From Pelomonas sp. Root1237 (GTDB taxonomy: Bacteria; Pseudomonadota; Gammaproteobacteria; Burkholderiales; Burkholderiaceae_C): a stretch of DNA of 64,000 nt. Below, one piece after another: positions 29,882 to 39,722 of this stretch; position 1 is the first letter of the stretch, and the number at the start of each line of letters is the position of its first letter. The notes under the pieces are model-generated. The model had not been told where the DNA came from, did not search any database, and was given only the letters and a program-made list of their open reading frames with translations. Location of the stretch: the NCBI RefSeq assembly GCF_001425055.1, contig NZ_LMDK01000017.1, positions 197,502-261,501 of the forward strand, in the 5' to 3' direction. The translations under genes and the position numbers were made by a program.

Positions 29882-30532
29882 ATGCGCCGTGCCCTCCTTG
29901 CTCTTGCCCTGTCCACCCTGAGCGTGGCCCAGGCCGCCAGCGTGTCCGTCTACAACAGCCTCGCGGCATGGCAGGGTGCCATCAGCGGGGCGGCGCAGAC
30001 GCAGGACTTCTCCGGTTACTCGTCCGGCACCAATCTGACGGGCGTGGCGGTGCTGCCCGGCGTCACCCTGACCAGCAACCTCGGCCCGGTGCAGGCCTTC
30101 GCGCAGACGGCCACGGCCTTTGGCGCGCGCAACCTCGGCAATGCCTACTTCGAAGGCCATTACGCGCTGCCCTTCCTCGCCGCCGCGCTGGACATCACGG
30201 CCTTCGAATCCAGCCCCGGCGTGCCCAGCACCGCGGTCGACCAGGGCCTGCTGTCATTCCTCTTCAGCGACGGCACGACGCAGGACCTCGCCATCTCCGG
30301 CGGCAGCGGCGCGCCGATCTTCGTCGGCGTGATCTCGACCAGTGCCATCGCGGCCTTCCGCTGGACCGAAGCGCATGAAGGCAACGGCGGCAACGAAGAG
30401 ACGGGGTTGGACAACCTGCGCGTCGCCATGCGCACGACCAATCAACTGCCCTTGCCTGGCTCGTTGCCGCTGGCGATGCTGGCCTTGCTGACGTCAGGTG
30501 TACTGCCGCTGGTGCGAGGCCGCCCGCGCTGA
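29882..30532 (+). CDS. Exported protein with atypical PEP-CTERM-like anchor
   Basis: A 216-residue secreted protein: signal peptide (1-19, ending AQA), beta-rich body starting VSVYNSLAAWQGAISG, and a C-terminal sorting-like signal LPLPGSLPLAMLALL followed by a basic tail RGRPR. The canonical PEP tripeptide is replaced by LPLPGS, a variant seen in some exosortase substrates. The body resembles other PEP-CTERM beta-sandwich proteins; function unknown. Confidence 0.75.
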   Translation: MRRALLALALSTLSVAQAASVSVYNSLAAWQGAISGAAQTQDFSGYSSGTNLTGVAVLPGVTLTSNLGPVQAFAQTATAFGARNLGNAYFEGHYALPFLAAALDITAFESSPGVPSTAVDQGLLSFLFSDGTTQDLAISGGSGAPIFVGVISTSAIAAFRWTEAHEGNGGNEETGLDNLRVAMRTTNQLPLPGSLPLAMLALLTSGVLPLVRGRPR

Positions 30533-30551
30533 TCGGCGCGAGCCGCTCCGC

Positions 30552-32075
<1,524 letters not shown>

Positions 32076-32115
32076 GGCTTGTCTCCTGCGAATGGGTTGA
32101 GGCATGTCCATCAAC

Positions 32116-32130
32116 GCAGAACCCGTGCCA
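32116..32130 (-). promoter_or_regulatory. Sigma-54 promoter for the aldehyde dehydrogenase gene
   Basis: On the minus strand TGGCACGGGTTCTGC, with the invariant GG and GC ten bases apart, lies about 41 bases before the ATG at 32075. The -24 half is perfect; the -12 half (TCTGC) is imperfect. It faces away from the site at 32394. Confidence 0.55.
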
Positions 32131-32193
32131 GCACACGGCGGGCACGCCAGAGCCCGCTGCACGGGTCGTAGCCAAGGGAAATCACCCTTGGGC

Positions 32194-32210
32194 TGTTGCA
32201 GGCTGGAGCA
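32194..32210. promoter_or_regulatory. Candidate activator site between aldehyde and alcohol dehydrogenase genes
   Basis: TGTTGCAGGCTGGAGCA, an imperfect dyad, closely resembles the perfect dyad at 54196-54212 and the site at 51823-51839, both also beside sigma-54-like promoters. It lies about 185 bases upstream of the alcohol dehydrogenase promoter, a typical enhancer distance. Likely bound by the AcoR-like protein at 51935; inferred from sequence sharing only. Confidence 0.45.
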
Positions 32211-32393
32211 GTCCGGCACAGAACGGCACAGCGCTGCGCAAACACAGGCCGCGGCACCTGCCGGCAGTGCTCCAGGCGCCCGCTGTCACAGCGCGGCGCA
32301 GCCTGCTCACCGCGCTGACACCGGCCCCGGTGCAACCCTGCCCGCACGCCGCCGCATTGCTCCATCCCGCCGCGAAAACTGTGCGAATTCAAC

Positions 32394-32408
32394 TGGCATG
32401 GAGCTTGC
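32394..32408 (+). promoter_or_regulatory. Sigma-54 promoter for the PQQ alcohol dehydrogenase gene
   Basis: TGGCATGGAGCTTGC matches the -24/-12 consensus with GG-N10-GC spacing and sits 70 bases before the ATG. The matching promoters upstream of the cytochrome c and porin genes suggest one regulon. Confidence 0.75.
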
Positions 32409-32477
32409 GCCTTGACCGGCCATCCGCACGCCGCCTCGGCTTGGCGGTGCATATCCATCAACAAAGGAGACAACGCC

Positions 32478-34226
32478 ATGCAACTCAACCCTCTCGCCGC
32501 ACTGCTGTCCGTGAGCTTCGGCCTGGTGGCCGCCGGCAGTGCCGCCGCCGCCGTGACCGACCAGATGATCGAGGCCTCGGCCAAGTCGGGCCAGGAAGTG
32601 CTGTCCTGGGGCCTGGGCACGCAGGGCCAGCGCCACTCGACGCTCAAGCAGGTCAACGTGGGCAACGTGGCCAAGCTGTCGCCGGTCTGGGCCTTCTCCT
32701 TCGGCGGCGAGAAGCAGCGCGGCCAGGAGTCGCAGCCGCTGATCCACAACGGCAAGATGTTCGTGACGGCCTCCTACTCGCGCATCTTTGCGCTGGACGC
32801 CGCCACCGGCGCCAAGCTGTGGAAGTACGAGCACCGCCTGCCCGAAGGCATCATGCCCTGCTGCGACGTCGTCAACCGCGGCGCGGCGCTGTTCGACAAC
32901 CTCGTCATCTTCGCCACGCTGGACGCCCAGCTCGTGGCGCTGGACCAGGCCACCGGCGACGTGGTGTGGAAGGAAAAGATCGACGACTACGCCGCCGGCT
33001 ACTCGGCCACGGCCGCACCCATCATTGCCCAGGGCCTGTTGCTGACGGGCGTGTCGGGCGGCGAGTTCGGCGTGGTCGGCCGTGTGGAAGCGCGCGACCC
33101 CAGGACCGGCAAGATGGTCTGGACCCGCCCCACCGTCGAAGGCCACATGGGCTACACCTGGGACAAGGCCGGCGTGAAGCACGAGAACGGCATCTCCGGC
33201 ACGCAGGGCAAGAGCTGGCCCGGCGACCTGTGGAAGACCGGCGGCGCGGCCACCTGGCTGGGCGGCACCTACGACCCCAAGACCGGCCTGGCCTACTTCG
33301 GCACCGGCAACCCCGCGCCATGGAACAGCCATCTGCGCCAGGGCGACAACCTGTTCAGCTGCTCCACCGTCGCCATCGACGTGAAGACCGGCCTGATCAA
33401 GTGGCACTACCAGGGCACGCCCAACGACGGCTGGGACTTCGACGGCGTCAACGAGTTCATCACCTTCGACCAGGATGGCAAGCGCATGGGCGCCAAGGCC
33501 GACCGCAACGGCTTCTTCTACGTGCTCGACGCCACCAACGGCCAGCTCGCCAACGCCTTTCCCTTCGTGAAGAAGATCAGCTGGGCCACCGGCATCGACC
33601 TGAAGACCGGCCGGCCCAACTTCGTGCCCGAGAACCGCCCCGGCGACCCGACCGCCGGCGCCGACGGCAAGAAGGGCAACTCGGTGTTCTCGTCGCCCTC
33701 CTTCCTGGGCGGCAAGAACCAGATGCCCATGGCCTACAGCCCGGACACCAAGCTCTTCTACGTGCCCGCCAACGAATGGGGCATGGAGATCTGGAACGAA
33801 CCCATCGCCTACAAGAAGGGCGCCGCCTATCTGGGCGCCGGCTTCACGATCAAGACGCTCAACGACGACTACATCGGCGCCCTGCGCGCAGTGGACCCCA
33901 AGACCGGCAAGATCGTCTGGGAGATCAAGAACAACGCGCCGCTGTGGGGTGGCGTGCTGACCACCGCCGGCAACCTGGTGTTCTGGGGCACGCCGGAAGG
34001 CTGGCTCAAGGCCGCGGACGCCAAGACCGGCAAGGTCGTCTGGCAGTTCCAGACCGGCTCGGGCGTCGTCGCACCGCCGGTGTCCTGGCAGCAGAACGGC
34101 GAGCAGTTCATCAGCGTCGTGTCGGGCTGGGGCGGCGCCGTGCCGCTGTGGGGCGGCGACGTGGCCAAGAAGGTCAGCTTCCTGGAGCAGGGCGGCATGG
34201 TCTGGGTGTTCAAGCTGCCGAAATAG
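32478..34226 (+). CDS. PQQ-dependent alcohol dehydrogenase, probably lanthanide type
   Basis: A 582-residue periplasmic quinoprotein that oxidises primary alcohols to aldehydes. Signal peptide 1-25; eight-bladed propeller with tryptophan-docking repeats (for example [11 protein letters not shown]); the adjacent cysteine pair Cys128-Cys129 forms the ring disulfide over PQQ. In WDFDG the catalytic Asp320 is followed at +2 by Asp322, the extra carboxylate that marks lanthanide-using enzymes such as PedH/ExaF and XoxF; calcium enzymes have Ser or Ala there. There is no fused cytochrome domain, so electrons pass to a separate cytochrome c, likely that at 54296. AAAGGAGA lies before the start. Confidence 0.92.
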   Translation: MQLNPLAALLSVSFGLVAAGSAAAAVTDQMIEASAKSGQEVLSWGLGTQGQRHSTLKQVNVGNVAKLSPVWAFSFGGEKQRGQESQPLIHNGKMFVTASYSRIFALDAATGAKLWKYEHRLPEGIMPCCDVVNRGAALFDNLVIFATLDAQLVALDQATGDVVWKEKIDDYAAGYSATAAPIIAQGLLLTGVSGGEFGVVGRVEARDPRTGKMVWTRPTVEGHMGYTWDKAGVKHENGISGTQGKSWPGDLWKTGGAATWLGGTYDPKTGLAYFGTGNPAPWNSHLRQGDNLFSCSTVAIDVKTGLIKWHYQGTPNDGWDFDGVNEFITFDQDGKRMGAKADRNGFFYVLDATNGQLANAFPFVKKISWATGIDLKTGRPNFVPENRPGDPTAGADGKKGNSVFSSPSFLGGKNQMPMAYSPDTKLFYVPANEWGMEIWNEPIAYKKGAAYLGAGFTIKTLNDDYIGALRAVDPKTGKIVWEIKNNAPLWGGVLTTAGNLVFWGTPEGWLKAADAKTGKVVWQFQTGSGVVAPPVSWQQNGEQFISVVSGWGGAVPLWGGDVAKKVSFLEQGGMVWVFKLPK

Positions 34227-34400
34227 GCCCACCCCCTACTCGCTTCGCGAGCCCCCTCAAGGGGGCGCCGTCAGTGGCCCGGCAAAGCGCTTGCGCTTCG
34301 GTGAAGGCTCATATCGCGCAGCGATGTGATGCCGAAGCCAAAGCCGGTTCCACGACGGCCGCTTGAGGGGCTCGTCTTGCATCCTCGCCTGGAGTTCCTG

Positions 34401-34709
34401 ATGTCCCACCCCACCCGCCGCATCTTCATGATGCAAGCCACCTTGGCCACCCTCGCCTGCCCAGCCATCGCGCAGACATCGCCGGTCGACGAAGCCAGCG
34501 AGACCGCTGTCGCCCTGGGCTACCGGCACGACACCACCAAGGTCGACGCCGCCAAGTTCCCCAAGCACCAGGCCAGCCAGCACTGCGCCAACTGCCAGTT
34601 CTGGCAGGCCAAACCCACCGACGCGTGGAGCGGCTGCGCGATGTTCGGCCGCAAGGCGCAAGTGGCGAGGAACGGCTGGTGCACCGCCTGGGTCAAGGCG
34701 CCGGGCTGA
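34401..34709 (+). CDS. High-potential iron-sulfur protein (HiPIP)
   Basis: A 102-residue periplasmic electron carrier. The N-terminus has a twin-arginine signal (TRRIFMMQATLATLA). The 4Fe-4S ligands are Cys62, Cys65, Cys79 and Cys94 in the pattern HCANCQFW...GCAMFG...GWCTAW, as in HiPIPs. The start at 34401 has GGAG upstream; an earlier in-frame ATG at 34326 would disrupt the signal. It follows the alcohol dehydrogenase by 174 bases containing a dispersed hairpin (34251-34266) and might serve as an alternative electron acceptor, although it probably has its own transcript. Confidence 0.92.
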   Translation: MSHPTRRIFMMQATLATLACPAIAQTSPVDEASETAVALGYRHDTTKVDAAKFPKHQASQHCANCQFWQAKPTDAWSGCAMFGRKAQVARNGWCTAWVKAPG

Positions 34710-34833
34710 GCCCAAGCCGGGCTCGCGGAACAGGAGCCCACTTGGTCGATCACACGGAAAAGCGGCTGTCGCCTTCAGGCTGGCTGCTGTCACCCAGACT
34801 TTGCGATCCAATGGCAGCTGTCCGCGGCAACGG

Positions 34834-35342
34834 TCATTGAACGGTTCGCAGCCTGAGCGACTGCTGGACCACCGGGACCGGCCACCCACCGATGCCCGCG
34901 CTTGGCGAGTCACCGGGCCGGTCAACGACAGCTATCGCGGCCGCAGGCCCGAACGACGCGGGCGTCAGCAACGTGACCAAAGCGGAAGTACCGATGTCCA
35001 GTTCAGCCCGGCGCCGCCATGAGTATTCGCGCAGCGACCAGCGGTGGCCGGCGGTGGTCGCGTACGACTGCATCACAGTCCGCCAAGGGCCGCCGCATCG
35101 ATCCGCTGAGCCAGGGCATGTGTAGGTTGCCAGCGCCCGCCCTGCGCTACGAAGCGATCCGCGGCGTCCAACACCTCGCGGGGCCGTCGCGCTCGAGCAA
35201 ACACGGCGTCAATCGCCAAGCCTGCCAGGGCACTCTGCTGCCGATGCATCCGGTCGGTATCGACACGACCCTGAGGGTCGAACGTCAGCACGAAATACAC
35301 CCTGCGGACAATGTGAAGCACGGTGCGGCCGCTGGCTGTGCG
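34834..35342 (-). other. Possible remnant coding region of unknown family
   Basis: Two minus-strand frames overlap here by four bases (ATGA at 35073-35076). The upstream one (35073-35342) reads [20 protein letters not shown] and [20 protein letters not shown], which looks like genuine protein and is fused out of frame to the truncated integrase at about 35340; the downstream one (34834-35076) is weaker. I interpret this as the surviving end of an unrelated gene brought next to intI by a deletion. From 34710 to 34833 nothing is visible. Confidence 0.35.
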
Positions 35343-35619
35343 TGGAGGGCGAGACATTGCGGTCATTGGCCAGGTACGTCAGGAAGGCCTCGACCTCCGG
35401 GCCGCCCATTTGCGCGGGGTGGCGAATGCCATGAAACCGGATGAAGGCCTTGAGCCAATAGGCATAGACCTCCTCGGTCCGCAGGCTGTAGTGCATCAGG
35501 CGCAGCCGCTCTCGCAACTGGTCAAGCACCCGCACCGAGCGAAGCGGCGGCAGCGCCGCCGATGGCGCGGGCCGCAGGTTTCCCCGAGCTGGCGAACTGA
35601 GTGAGCTGACTGGCATCAT
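35336..35619 (-). pseudogene. intI: Integron integrase, N-terminal fragment
   Basis: The minus strand encodes [35 protein letters not shown] and [20 protein letters not shown], the SAM-like N-terminal core-binding region of IntI tyrosine recombinases. Homology ends abruptly after STHSQ; the catalytic domain with the RHRY residues is absent, and the frame runs into unrelated codons. It is oriented away from the cassette array, as normal for integrons, and its promoter region retains a LexA box. The integrase is therefore inactive; cassettes could move only with an integrase supplied in trans. Confidence 0.88.
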
Positions 35620-35692
35620 GGCCACTCCAGCGGCGCCGAACAGGCCCGGCGAGAACTTGTAACAACGTGCCGCTTTTGCCGGAAATTTAATG

Positions 35693-35708
35693 CTGTATAA
35701 AACAACAG
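35693..35708. promoter_or_regulatory. LexA (SOS) box in the intI promoter
   Basis: CTGTATAAAACAACAG fits CTGT-N8-ACAG exactly. It overlaps a TATACA -10-like element reading toward intI, the same placement known for SOS-controlled integron integrases. It lies in the attI-side region between the intI fragment and the first cassette (35620-35816), where no gene is seen. Confidence 0.75.
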
Positions 35709-35819
35709 TAGACTGGAAAATTCTGAATGTGAGTCAAGCACTTGCCACGATTCACCACGGCGATGTTGTGGCGCAGCTTGCCTGCCTAGGCAGCAGCGGC
35801 GGTCTCCCGAGAACACGTT

Positions 35820-36194
35820 ATGCGTCTTCTTGATTCCGCGAAAAGCTTCGTGACCGCCATGCGCGCAAGCGCCGCCGCCGGTCGCGGATTTCGACTTCGC
35901 GATAGCGGGGACATGCGTGGTGCGCTGATACAAGGTCGTATCGGCCTGGCGATGCTGAGCAAGCCATATGTGCGCCGCTCGAATCCATCGGAAGCCTCGG
36001 CGCTTGTCTCGCTTACCGTTCTCGCCGAAGAGTCGGCAGGTCAACTGCTTGAGCAAGGTGCTGCCGTTACCGACCTTCTCGACGCAATCGCCACCATCAA
36101 GCGAATCGACGGGTATGGCGAATCGCATCTGCGATCATCACTTTCATTCTTGGAGGCGCGTCTTGCAGCAAGGTCTTCGGCGCCATCCGCATAA
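35820..36194 (+). CDS. Cassette 1: hypothetical protein
   Basis: A 124-residue protein, predicted soluble and mainly helical (DSAKSFVTAMRASAAAGRG, ASALVSLTVLAEESAGQLLE). The ATG is inside the recombination core GTTATGC, so its translation signals come from the attI side. Its TAA forms part of the R'' core of attC1. No recognised family. Confidence 0.75.
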   Translation: MRLLDSAKSFVTAMRASAAAGRGFRLRDSGDMRGALIQGRIGLAMLSKPYVRRSNPSEASALVSLTVLAEESAGQLLEQGAAVTDLLDAIATIKRIDGYGESHLRSSLSFLEARLAARSSAPSA

Positions 36195-36245
36195 CCCTTC
36201 TCTGCAGCGGACGGCTTTGCCGCCCGCTGAGCTCACACGTTATGG
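36189..36245 (+). repeat. attC site 1
   Basis: R'' GCATAAC (36189-36195), complementary to the left edge of cassette 1; R' GTTATGG (36239-36245). Confidence 0.9.
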
Positions 36246-36251
36246 CGCACC

Positions 36252-36608
36252 ATGAAGCCCGATGATTTTGTTCGTGCGCTTAGGTCAGACTGCGCCGACT
36301 CTGCGGTAACCGGGTGCCTCGACACATTTGAGAAGCCGCCAGGCCGAGCCCCAAGGGCTGAGCTGGTTCGAATCTCGCAGTGGTTTCACACGTTGTCGCT
36401 GGAGGACCGGGATCTATTGAAGTCCGCCTTGCAGCAAGTCGCGGACGCCACTCTTTTCGGAGTCCTCTGTGTCGTCGACGGCGTTCGACCAATTGAAGAC
36501 TCGCCAGAGAAGTCCGAATTCACGCTCACTGCCAGCCGAGGAGGATCAAGTGCGCAGCTATCCCCGAACGAGACTTTTCTCCATGATCTCTTCCGCAGTG
36601 AGCCATAA
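36252..36608 (+). CDS. Cassette 2: hypothetical protein
   Basis: A 118-residue soluble protein with LVRISQWFHTLSLEDRDLLKSALQQVADA and a central LFGVLCVVDGVRP segment. This combination (helices then a short strand of VVDG type) is common in small hypothetical cassette proteins. The TAA stop is part of R'' of attC2. Family and function are not recognised. Confidence 0.75.
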   Translation: MKPDDFVRALRSDCADSAVTGCLDTFEKPPGRAPRAELVRISQWFHTLSLEDRDLLKSALQQVADATLFGVLCVVDGVRPIEDSPEKSEFTLTASRGGSSAQLSPNETFLHDLFRSEP

Positions 36609-36655
36609 CCTTTCGCTGCAACGGACGGCTTCGCCGTCCGCTGAGCTCACACGTT
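36603..36655 (+). repeat. attC site 2, interrupted by IS
   Basis: R'' CCATAAC pairs with the left edge of cassette 2 (GTTATGG). The right core is cut after GTT by the IS at 36656; the second copy of CGTT stands at 38463-38466. Confidence 0.85.
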
Positions 36656-38462
36656 GACGCTGTGCAATAACCCAACGACATGCGGTAAATCCGACTGTCA
36701 CCGACGCAGGCGTGTCGGCACGATCGAAGTCATCACGCTGCAGCCGGATGAAGCCAATGCCACGCTACAAGCTCGTAGATCGCAGTCCCCGCTTTCTACC
36801 TGTTGTGCTGGCCGAGCAGATTCAACCTGGCACCTTCGAGTTCGCGCTGGATCATCTGGTCGATCATGAGTTGGACCTGAGCGCGCTGGATGCCAAGTTC
36901 AGCAACGATGAAGTCGGCGCCAGCGCCTACGACCCGCGCGTGATGCTCAAGATCGTGCTGCTGGCGTACAGCCGGGGCCTGGTCTCCAGCCGCAGCATCG
37001 AGCATGCCTGCCTGCACCATGTGCAGTTCATCGCCATCAGCGGCGACAGCCAGCCCAGCTACACCCACATCGCCAAATTCGTGCGCGAGTTGAAGGGGCA
37101 GATCCAGCCGCTGTTCACGCAGGTGCTGCTCACCTGCGACCGCATGGGCTTGATCGGGCGGCAGATGTTCGCCATCGACGGGGTCAAGCTGCCCAGCAAT
37201 GCCAGCAAGGAGCGCAGCGGCACGCATGAGGAGCTCAAGCATCGGGCGCTGAGGCTGGACAAGGCGGCCGACAAGATCCTGGAACTCCATCAGGCGCAGG
37301 ACGCTGGCGGCGAAGGCGTGCAAGCGCTTGACGCCAAGCGCCAGGCTCGCATCGATGAACTGCGCCGTGAAGCCCAGGCGACGCGCGACTTCGTGGCCCG
37401 CAACGAGCCACGGCGCAACGACAAGGGCCAGGAACTCAAGAGCAACGTGACCGACCCCGACAGCGCCAAGATGGCCACAGGCAAAGGCGTGATGCAGGGC
37501 TACGCCGCGCAGGCGGCGGTGGACAGCGAGAACCAGATCATCGTGGCCGCCGAGGTGACGGGATCAGGCTCAGAACAGCACATGCTGCTGCCCATGATCG
37601 AAGCGACGGCTGCGGTGCGCGCGCCCGACACCTTGATCACCGCAGACGCCGGCTACCACTCCAACGACAACGTGCAGGCCTTGTGCAAGGCCGCCATCCC
37701 GGCCCTCGTGGCCGACAACGCGATGCGCCAGCGCGACGAGCGCTTCGCAGAGCAGGCCAAGCACAAGGCGAAGGGCGAAGTGCTCGCCGACAAGCGAGCG
37801 CGAGGCGAAAGTCCCAATCCGAAGGTCAAGGGCTTCTTCGGCACAGGCGACTTCGTCTTCCACGGCGACAACACCTGCACATGCCCGGCGGGCTGCACGC
37901 TGCGAAGCAGTGGCGCGCTGTACAAGGTGGGGCTGTACCTGCGGCAGGACTTCAAGGCCAGCGCCAGCGATTGCACGAGCTGCGCGCAGCGCGCTCAATG
38001 CATCCGCAAGCCAGACGCCGCGCGCAGAACGGTGGCGCTGCACACCCGAATGCCTGACGATCCTCAAGACCCGCTGCATCGCATGCGCCAAGCCATCGAC
38101 AGCCCCCGAGGTCGCCGGCTCTACAGCCAGCGCATCGCCACCGTCGAGCCGGTGTTCGCCAACCTGCGCCACAACAAGCGGTTGAGCCGATTCACGCTGC
38201 GCGGCAAGGACAAGGTCGGCACGCAGTGGCGGCTGTTCTGCCTGGTGCACAACATCGAGAAGATCGCCAACAGAGGCGAACGATCATGAGGAATGGGAAA
38301 GATGCGCAACGCGAGCAAGGCGCCGAGAGCGCCACGCAGGGCATTCACGAGGTCCAATCCAATCGGGCCGGCGGCTCGATGCATCAAACGATGAAGAATT
38401 CCTCAGCATCCACGGTGATCAGCCGCTGCGGGCATCGCAGAAATCGGGTTATTGCCCAGCCT
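36656..38462 (+). mobile_element. IS1182-family insertion sequence
   Basis: An element of about 1807 bases with one transposase gene. Near its ends are inverted repeats GCTGTGCAATAACCC (36659-36673) and its 14/15 complement at 38446-38460. The four bases CGTT occur on both sides (36652-36655 and 38463-38466), consistent with target duplication at the attC2/cassette 3 crossover. Exact ends are uncertain by a few bases because the terminal repeats start 2-3 bases inside. Confidence 0.85.
36757..38289 (+). CDS. IS1182-family transposase
   Basis: A 510-residue DDE transposase, full length. It starts MPRYKLVDRSPRFLPVVLAE; the N-terminal DUF772-type helix-turn-helix region includes YDPRVMLKIVLLAYSRG, and catalytic segments include FAIDGVKLPSN, LITADAGYHSN and the C-terminal YSQRIATVEPVFANLRHNK with the conserved glutamate. 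A zinc-like CTCPAGC...CTSCAQRAQC cluster lies near 375-415, as in this family. The frame is intact, so the element may still be active. Confidence 0.93.
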   Translation: MPRYKLVDRSPRFLPVVLAEQIQPGTFEFALDHLVDHELDLSALDAKFSNDEVGASAYDPRVMLKIVLLAYSRGLVSSRSIEHACLHHVQFIAISGDSQPSYTHIAKFVRELKGQIQPLFTQVLLTCDRMGLIGRQMFAIDGVKLPSNASKERSGTHEELKHRALRLDKAADKILELHQAQDAGGEGVQALDAKRQARIDELRREAQATRDFVARNEPRRNDKGQELKSNVTDPDSAKMATGKGVMQGYAAQAAVDSENQIIVAAEVTGSGSEQHMLLPMIEATAAVRAPDTLITADAGYHSNDNVQALCKAAIPALVADNAMRQRDERFAEQAKHKAKGEVLADKRARGESPNPKVKGFFGTGDFVFHGDNTCTCPAGCTLRSSGALYKVGLYLRQDFKASASDCTSCAQRAQCIRKPDAARRTVALHTRMPDDPQDPLHRMRQAIDSPRGRRLYSQRIATVEPVFANLRHNKRLSRFTLRGKDKVGTQWRLFCLVHNIEKIANRGERS

Positions 38463-38473
38463 CGTTAAACCGC

Positions 38474-38776
38474 ATGACGCCCCAACAGAAGAAGCAGTTG
38501 AGTCTTGCTAGGGACCGCCGAAATACATACGGCGAGAACAGCAAGTCTTCGCGAAAGAACATTCCCTTGTCGAAGGCGCTCGACATTCGGTCCGAGCGTC
38601 GTGCCCAAGATTCCGCGTTGGCAAAGGCTATGGTGGCAACGGACATCGACCAACTGGACGCGGCTGACAACTCCGTGCGGGCAACCAAGCCACGGCAATG
38701 GCGGAAGTCTCCTGATGAGCCGCTCGGGCACGTCCTTATTTCAAAGAGCAAGCGCTCGGCGAAAAATGAGGTTTAA
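38474..38776 (+). CDS. Cassette 3: small basic hypothetical protein
   Basis: A 100-residue, highly charged soluble protein (MTPQQKKQLSLARDRRNTYG; many Arg/Lys/Ser) with no hydrophobic segment. The cassette's true left edge is GTTAAAC at 38464, proven by complementarity to GTTTAAC in its attC, so the IS lies outside the cassette. The stop TAA is part of attC3. Function unknown; nucleic-acid binding is possible from charge only. Confidence 0.7.
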   Translation: MTPQQKKQLSLARDRRNTYGENSKSSRKNIPLSKALDIRSERRAQDSALAKAMVATDIDQLDAADNSVRATKPRQWRKSPDEPLGHVLISKSKRSAKNEV

Positions 38777-38827
38777 CCATTTGCTGCAGCGGACGGCTTC
38801 GCCACCCGCTGAGCGCAGACGTTGAAG
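38771..38827 (+). repeat. attC site 3
   Basis: R'' GTTTAAC (38771-38777), complementary to GTTAAAC at 38464; R' GTTGAAG (38821-38827). Confidence 0.9.
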
Positions 38828-38830
38828 CTC

Positions 38831-39202
38831 ATGTACCGCTGCCCGAGTTGCACTGGTTTTATCTCGTGGTGGCGAGCCGCCAATGCCACGCTGGCGGTTC
38901 CCACGACTTGCGAAGGATGCAGTGCGTCCCTGACCGCGCCTGATTCAGCAGTTTTTCCATGGGCACTGGCTCTGTACGTTGGCCTTGGTCTGCCAACCTT
39001 GGGCTGGTCTGGGGTCTCAGGGCCGTGGGCAGTTGTGTTCATAGGCGTTGGCTTGTTGCTTATCGCCGTCAACGAATTTCGCGCCTACAGATCCGGAACG
39101 CTGGTCGTTGTATCCAAAGATCGGCAACGCCGTGCGCAGTTGGTTGTAGCGGGCTTTCTTTTGACGGCGGTCCTAGGTTTTGCCGCACTAGCATGGTGGT
39201 GA
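38831..39202 (+). CDS. Cassette 4: membrane protein with N-terminal zinc ribbon
   Basis: A 123-residue protein. The N-terminus has two CxxC pairs (MYRCPSCTGF and TTCEGCSA), a likely zinc ribbon, followed by three hydrophobic segments (WALALYVGLGLPTLGW, VVFIGVGLLLIAVN, LVVAGFLLTAVLGFAALAWW). The ATG at 38831 is preferred to a TTG in the attC core. Function unknown. Confidence 0.75.
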   Translation: MYRCPSCTGFISWWRAANATLAVPTTCEGCSASLTAPDSAVFPWALALYVGLGLPTLGWSGVSGPWAVVFIGVGLLLIAVNEFRAYRSGTLVVVSKDRQRRAQLVVAGFLLTAVLGFAALAWW

Positions 39203-39203
39203 T

Positions 39204-39260
39204 CTTCAACCTTTCGCTGCAGCGGACGGCTTCGCCGTCCGCTGAGCTTGCGCGTTAGCC
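39204..39260 (+). repeat. attC site 4
   Basis: R'' CTTCAAC, complementary to the left edge of cassette 4 (GTTGAAG); R' GTTAGCC (39254-39260). Confidence 0.9.
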
Positions 39261-39270
39261 AGACAGCGCT

Positions 39271-39714
39271 ATGCCCCAACGAGCCGCACCATTCGAAGCG
39301 ATCGCTGCCTGCCACGCGACGCTTAGCGACGTCGCATCTGCTGAGATTCGGAAGTGGCTGCCGGATGTGGTGCCGCCAACCGTCGGTCTCGGGGCGCTTG
39401 GTGCTGCTCTGGTGTCAACAGAACGGGAGATTAGCGACGAGTCGCTCGATCGGATTGCGTCATGCGTCGAAGGCTTTCTGCTGACAAGTGACGCCGACGC
39501 CGCAGCGGTCGCCACCGGTTTTTTGGAGGCCATCTCAAATCTTTCCGAAGACTACTCGGCCAGTGTGGAGCGGATCGTTCGACACCTCGGCGACCAAGCA
39601 GTGGCGCACATTCGCGCGTGGGACAAATTCACCGGCGTCAACACTCCGGGAATCGTGGCAGTGCCGGCTAACCCTGCGCTGCAGCGGACGGCTTCGCCGC
39701 CCGCTGACCTTTGA
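39271..39714 (+). CDS. Cassette 5: hypothetical protein reading into attC
   Basis: A 147-residue soluble helical protein (SIEREISDESLDRIASCVEG-like middle; VERIVRHLGDQAVAHIRAW near the end), reminiscent of small immunity-like proteins of about 130 residues, though unproven. There is no stop before the attC, so the last residues NPALQRTASPPADL are encoded by the attC itself. No family assigned. Confidence 0.7.
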   Translation: MPQRAAPFEAIAACHATLSDVASAEIRKWLPDVVPPTVGLGALGAALVSTEREISDESLDRIASCVEGFLLTSDADAAAVATGFLEAISNLSEDYSASVERIVRHLGDQAVAHIRAWDKFTGVNTPGIVAVPANPALQRTASPPADL

Positions 39715-39722
39715 CGTTATGC
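39666..39722 (+). repeat. attC site 5
   Basis: R'' GGCTAAC, complementary to GTTAGCC at the left edge of cassette 5; R' GTTATGC (39716-39722). The gene of cassette 5 terminates inside it. Confidence 0.9.
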
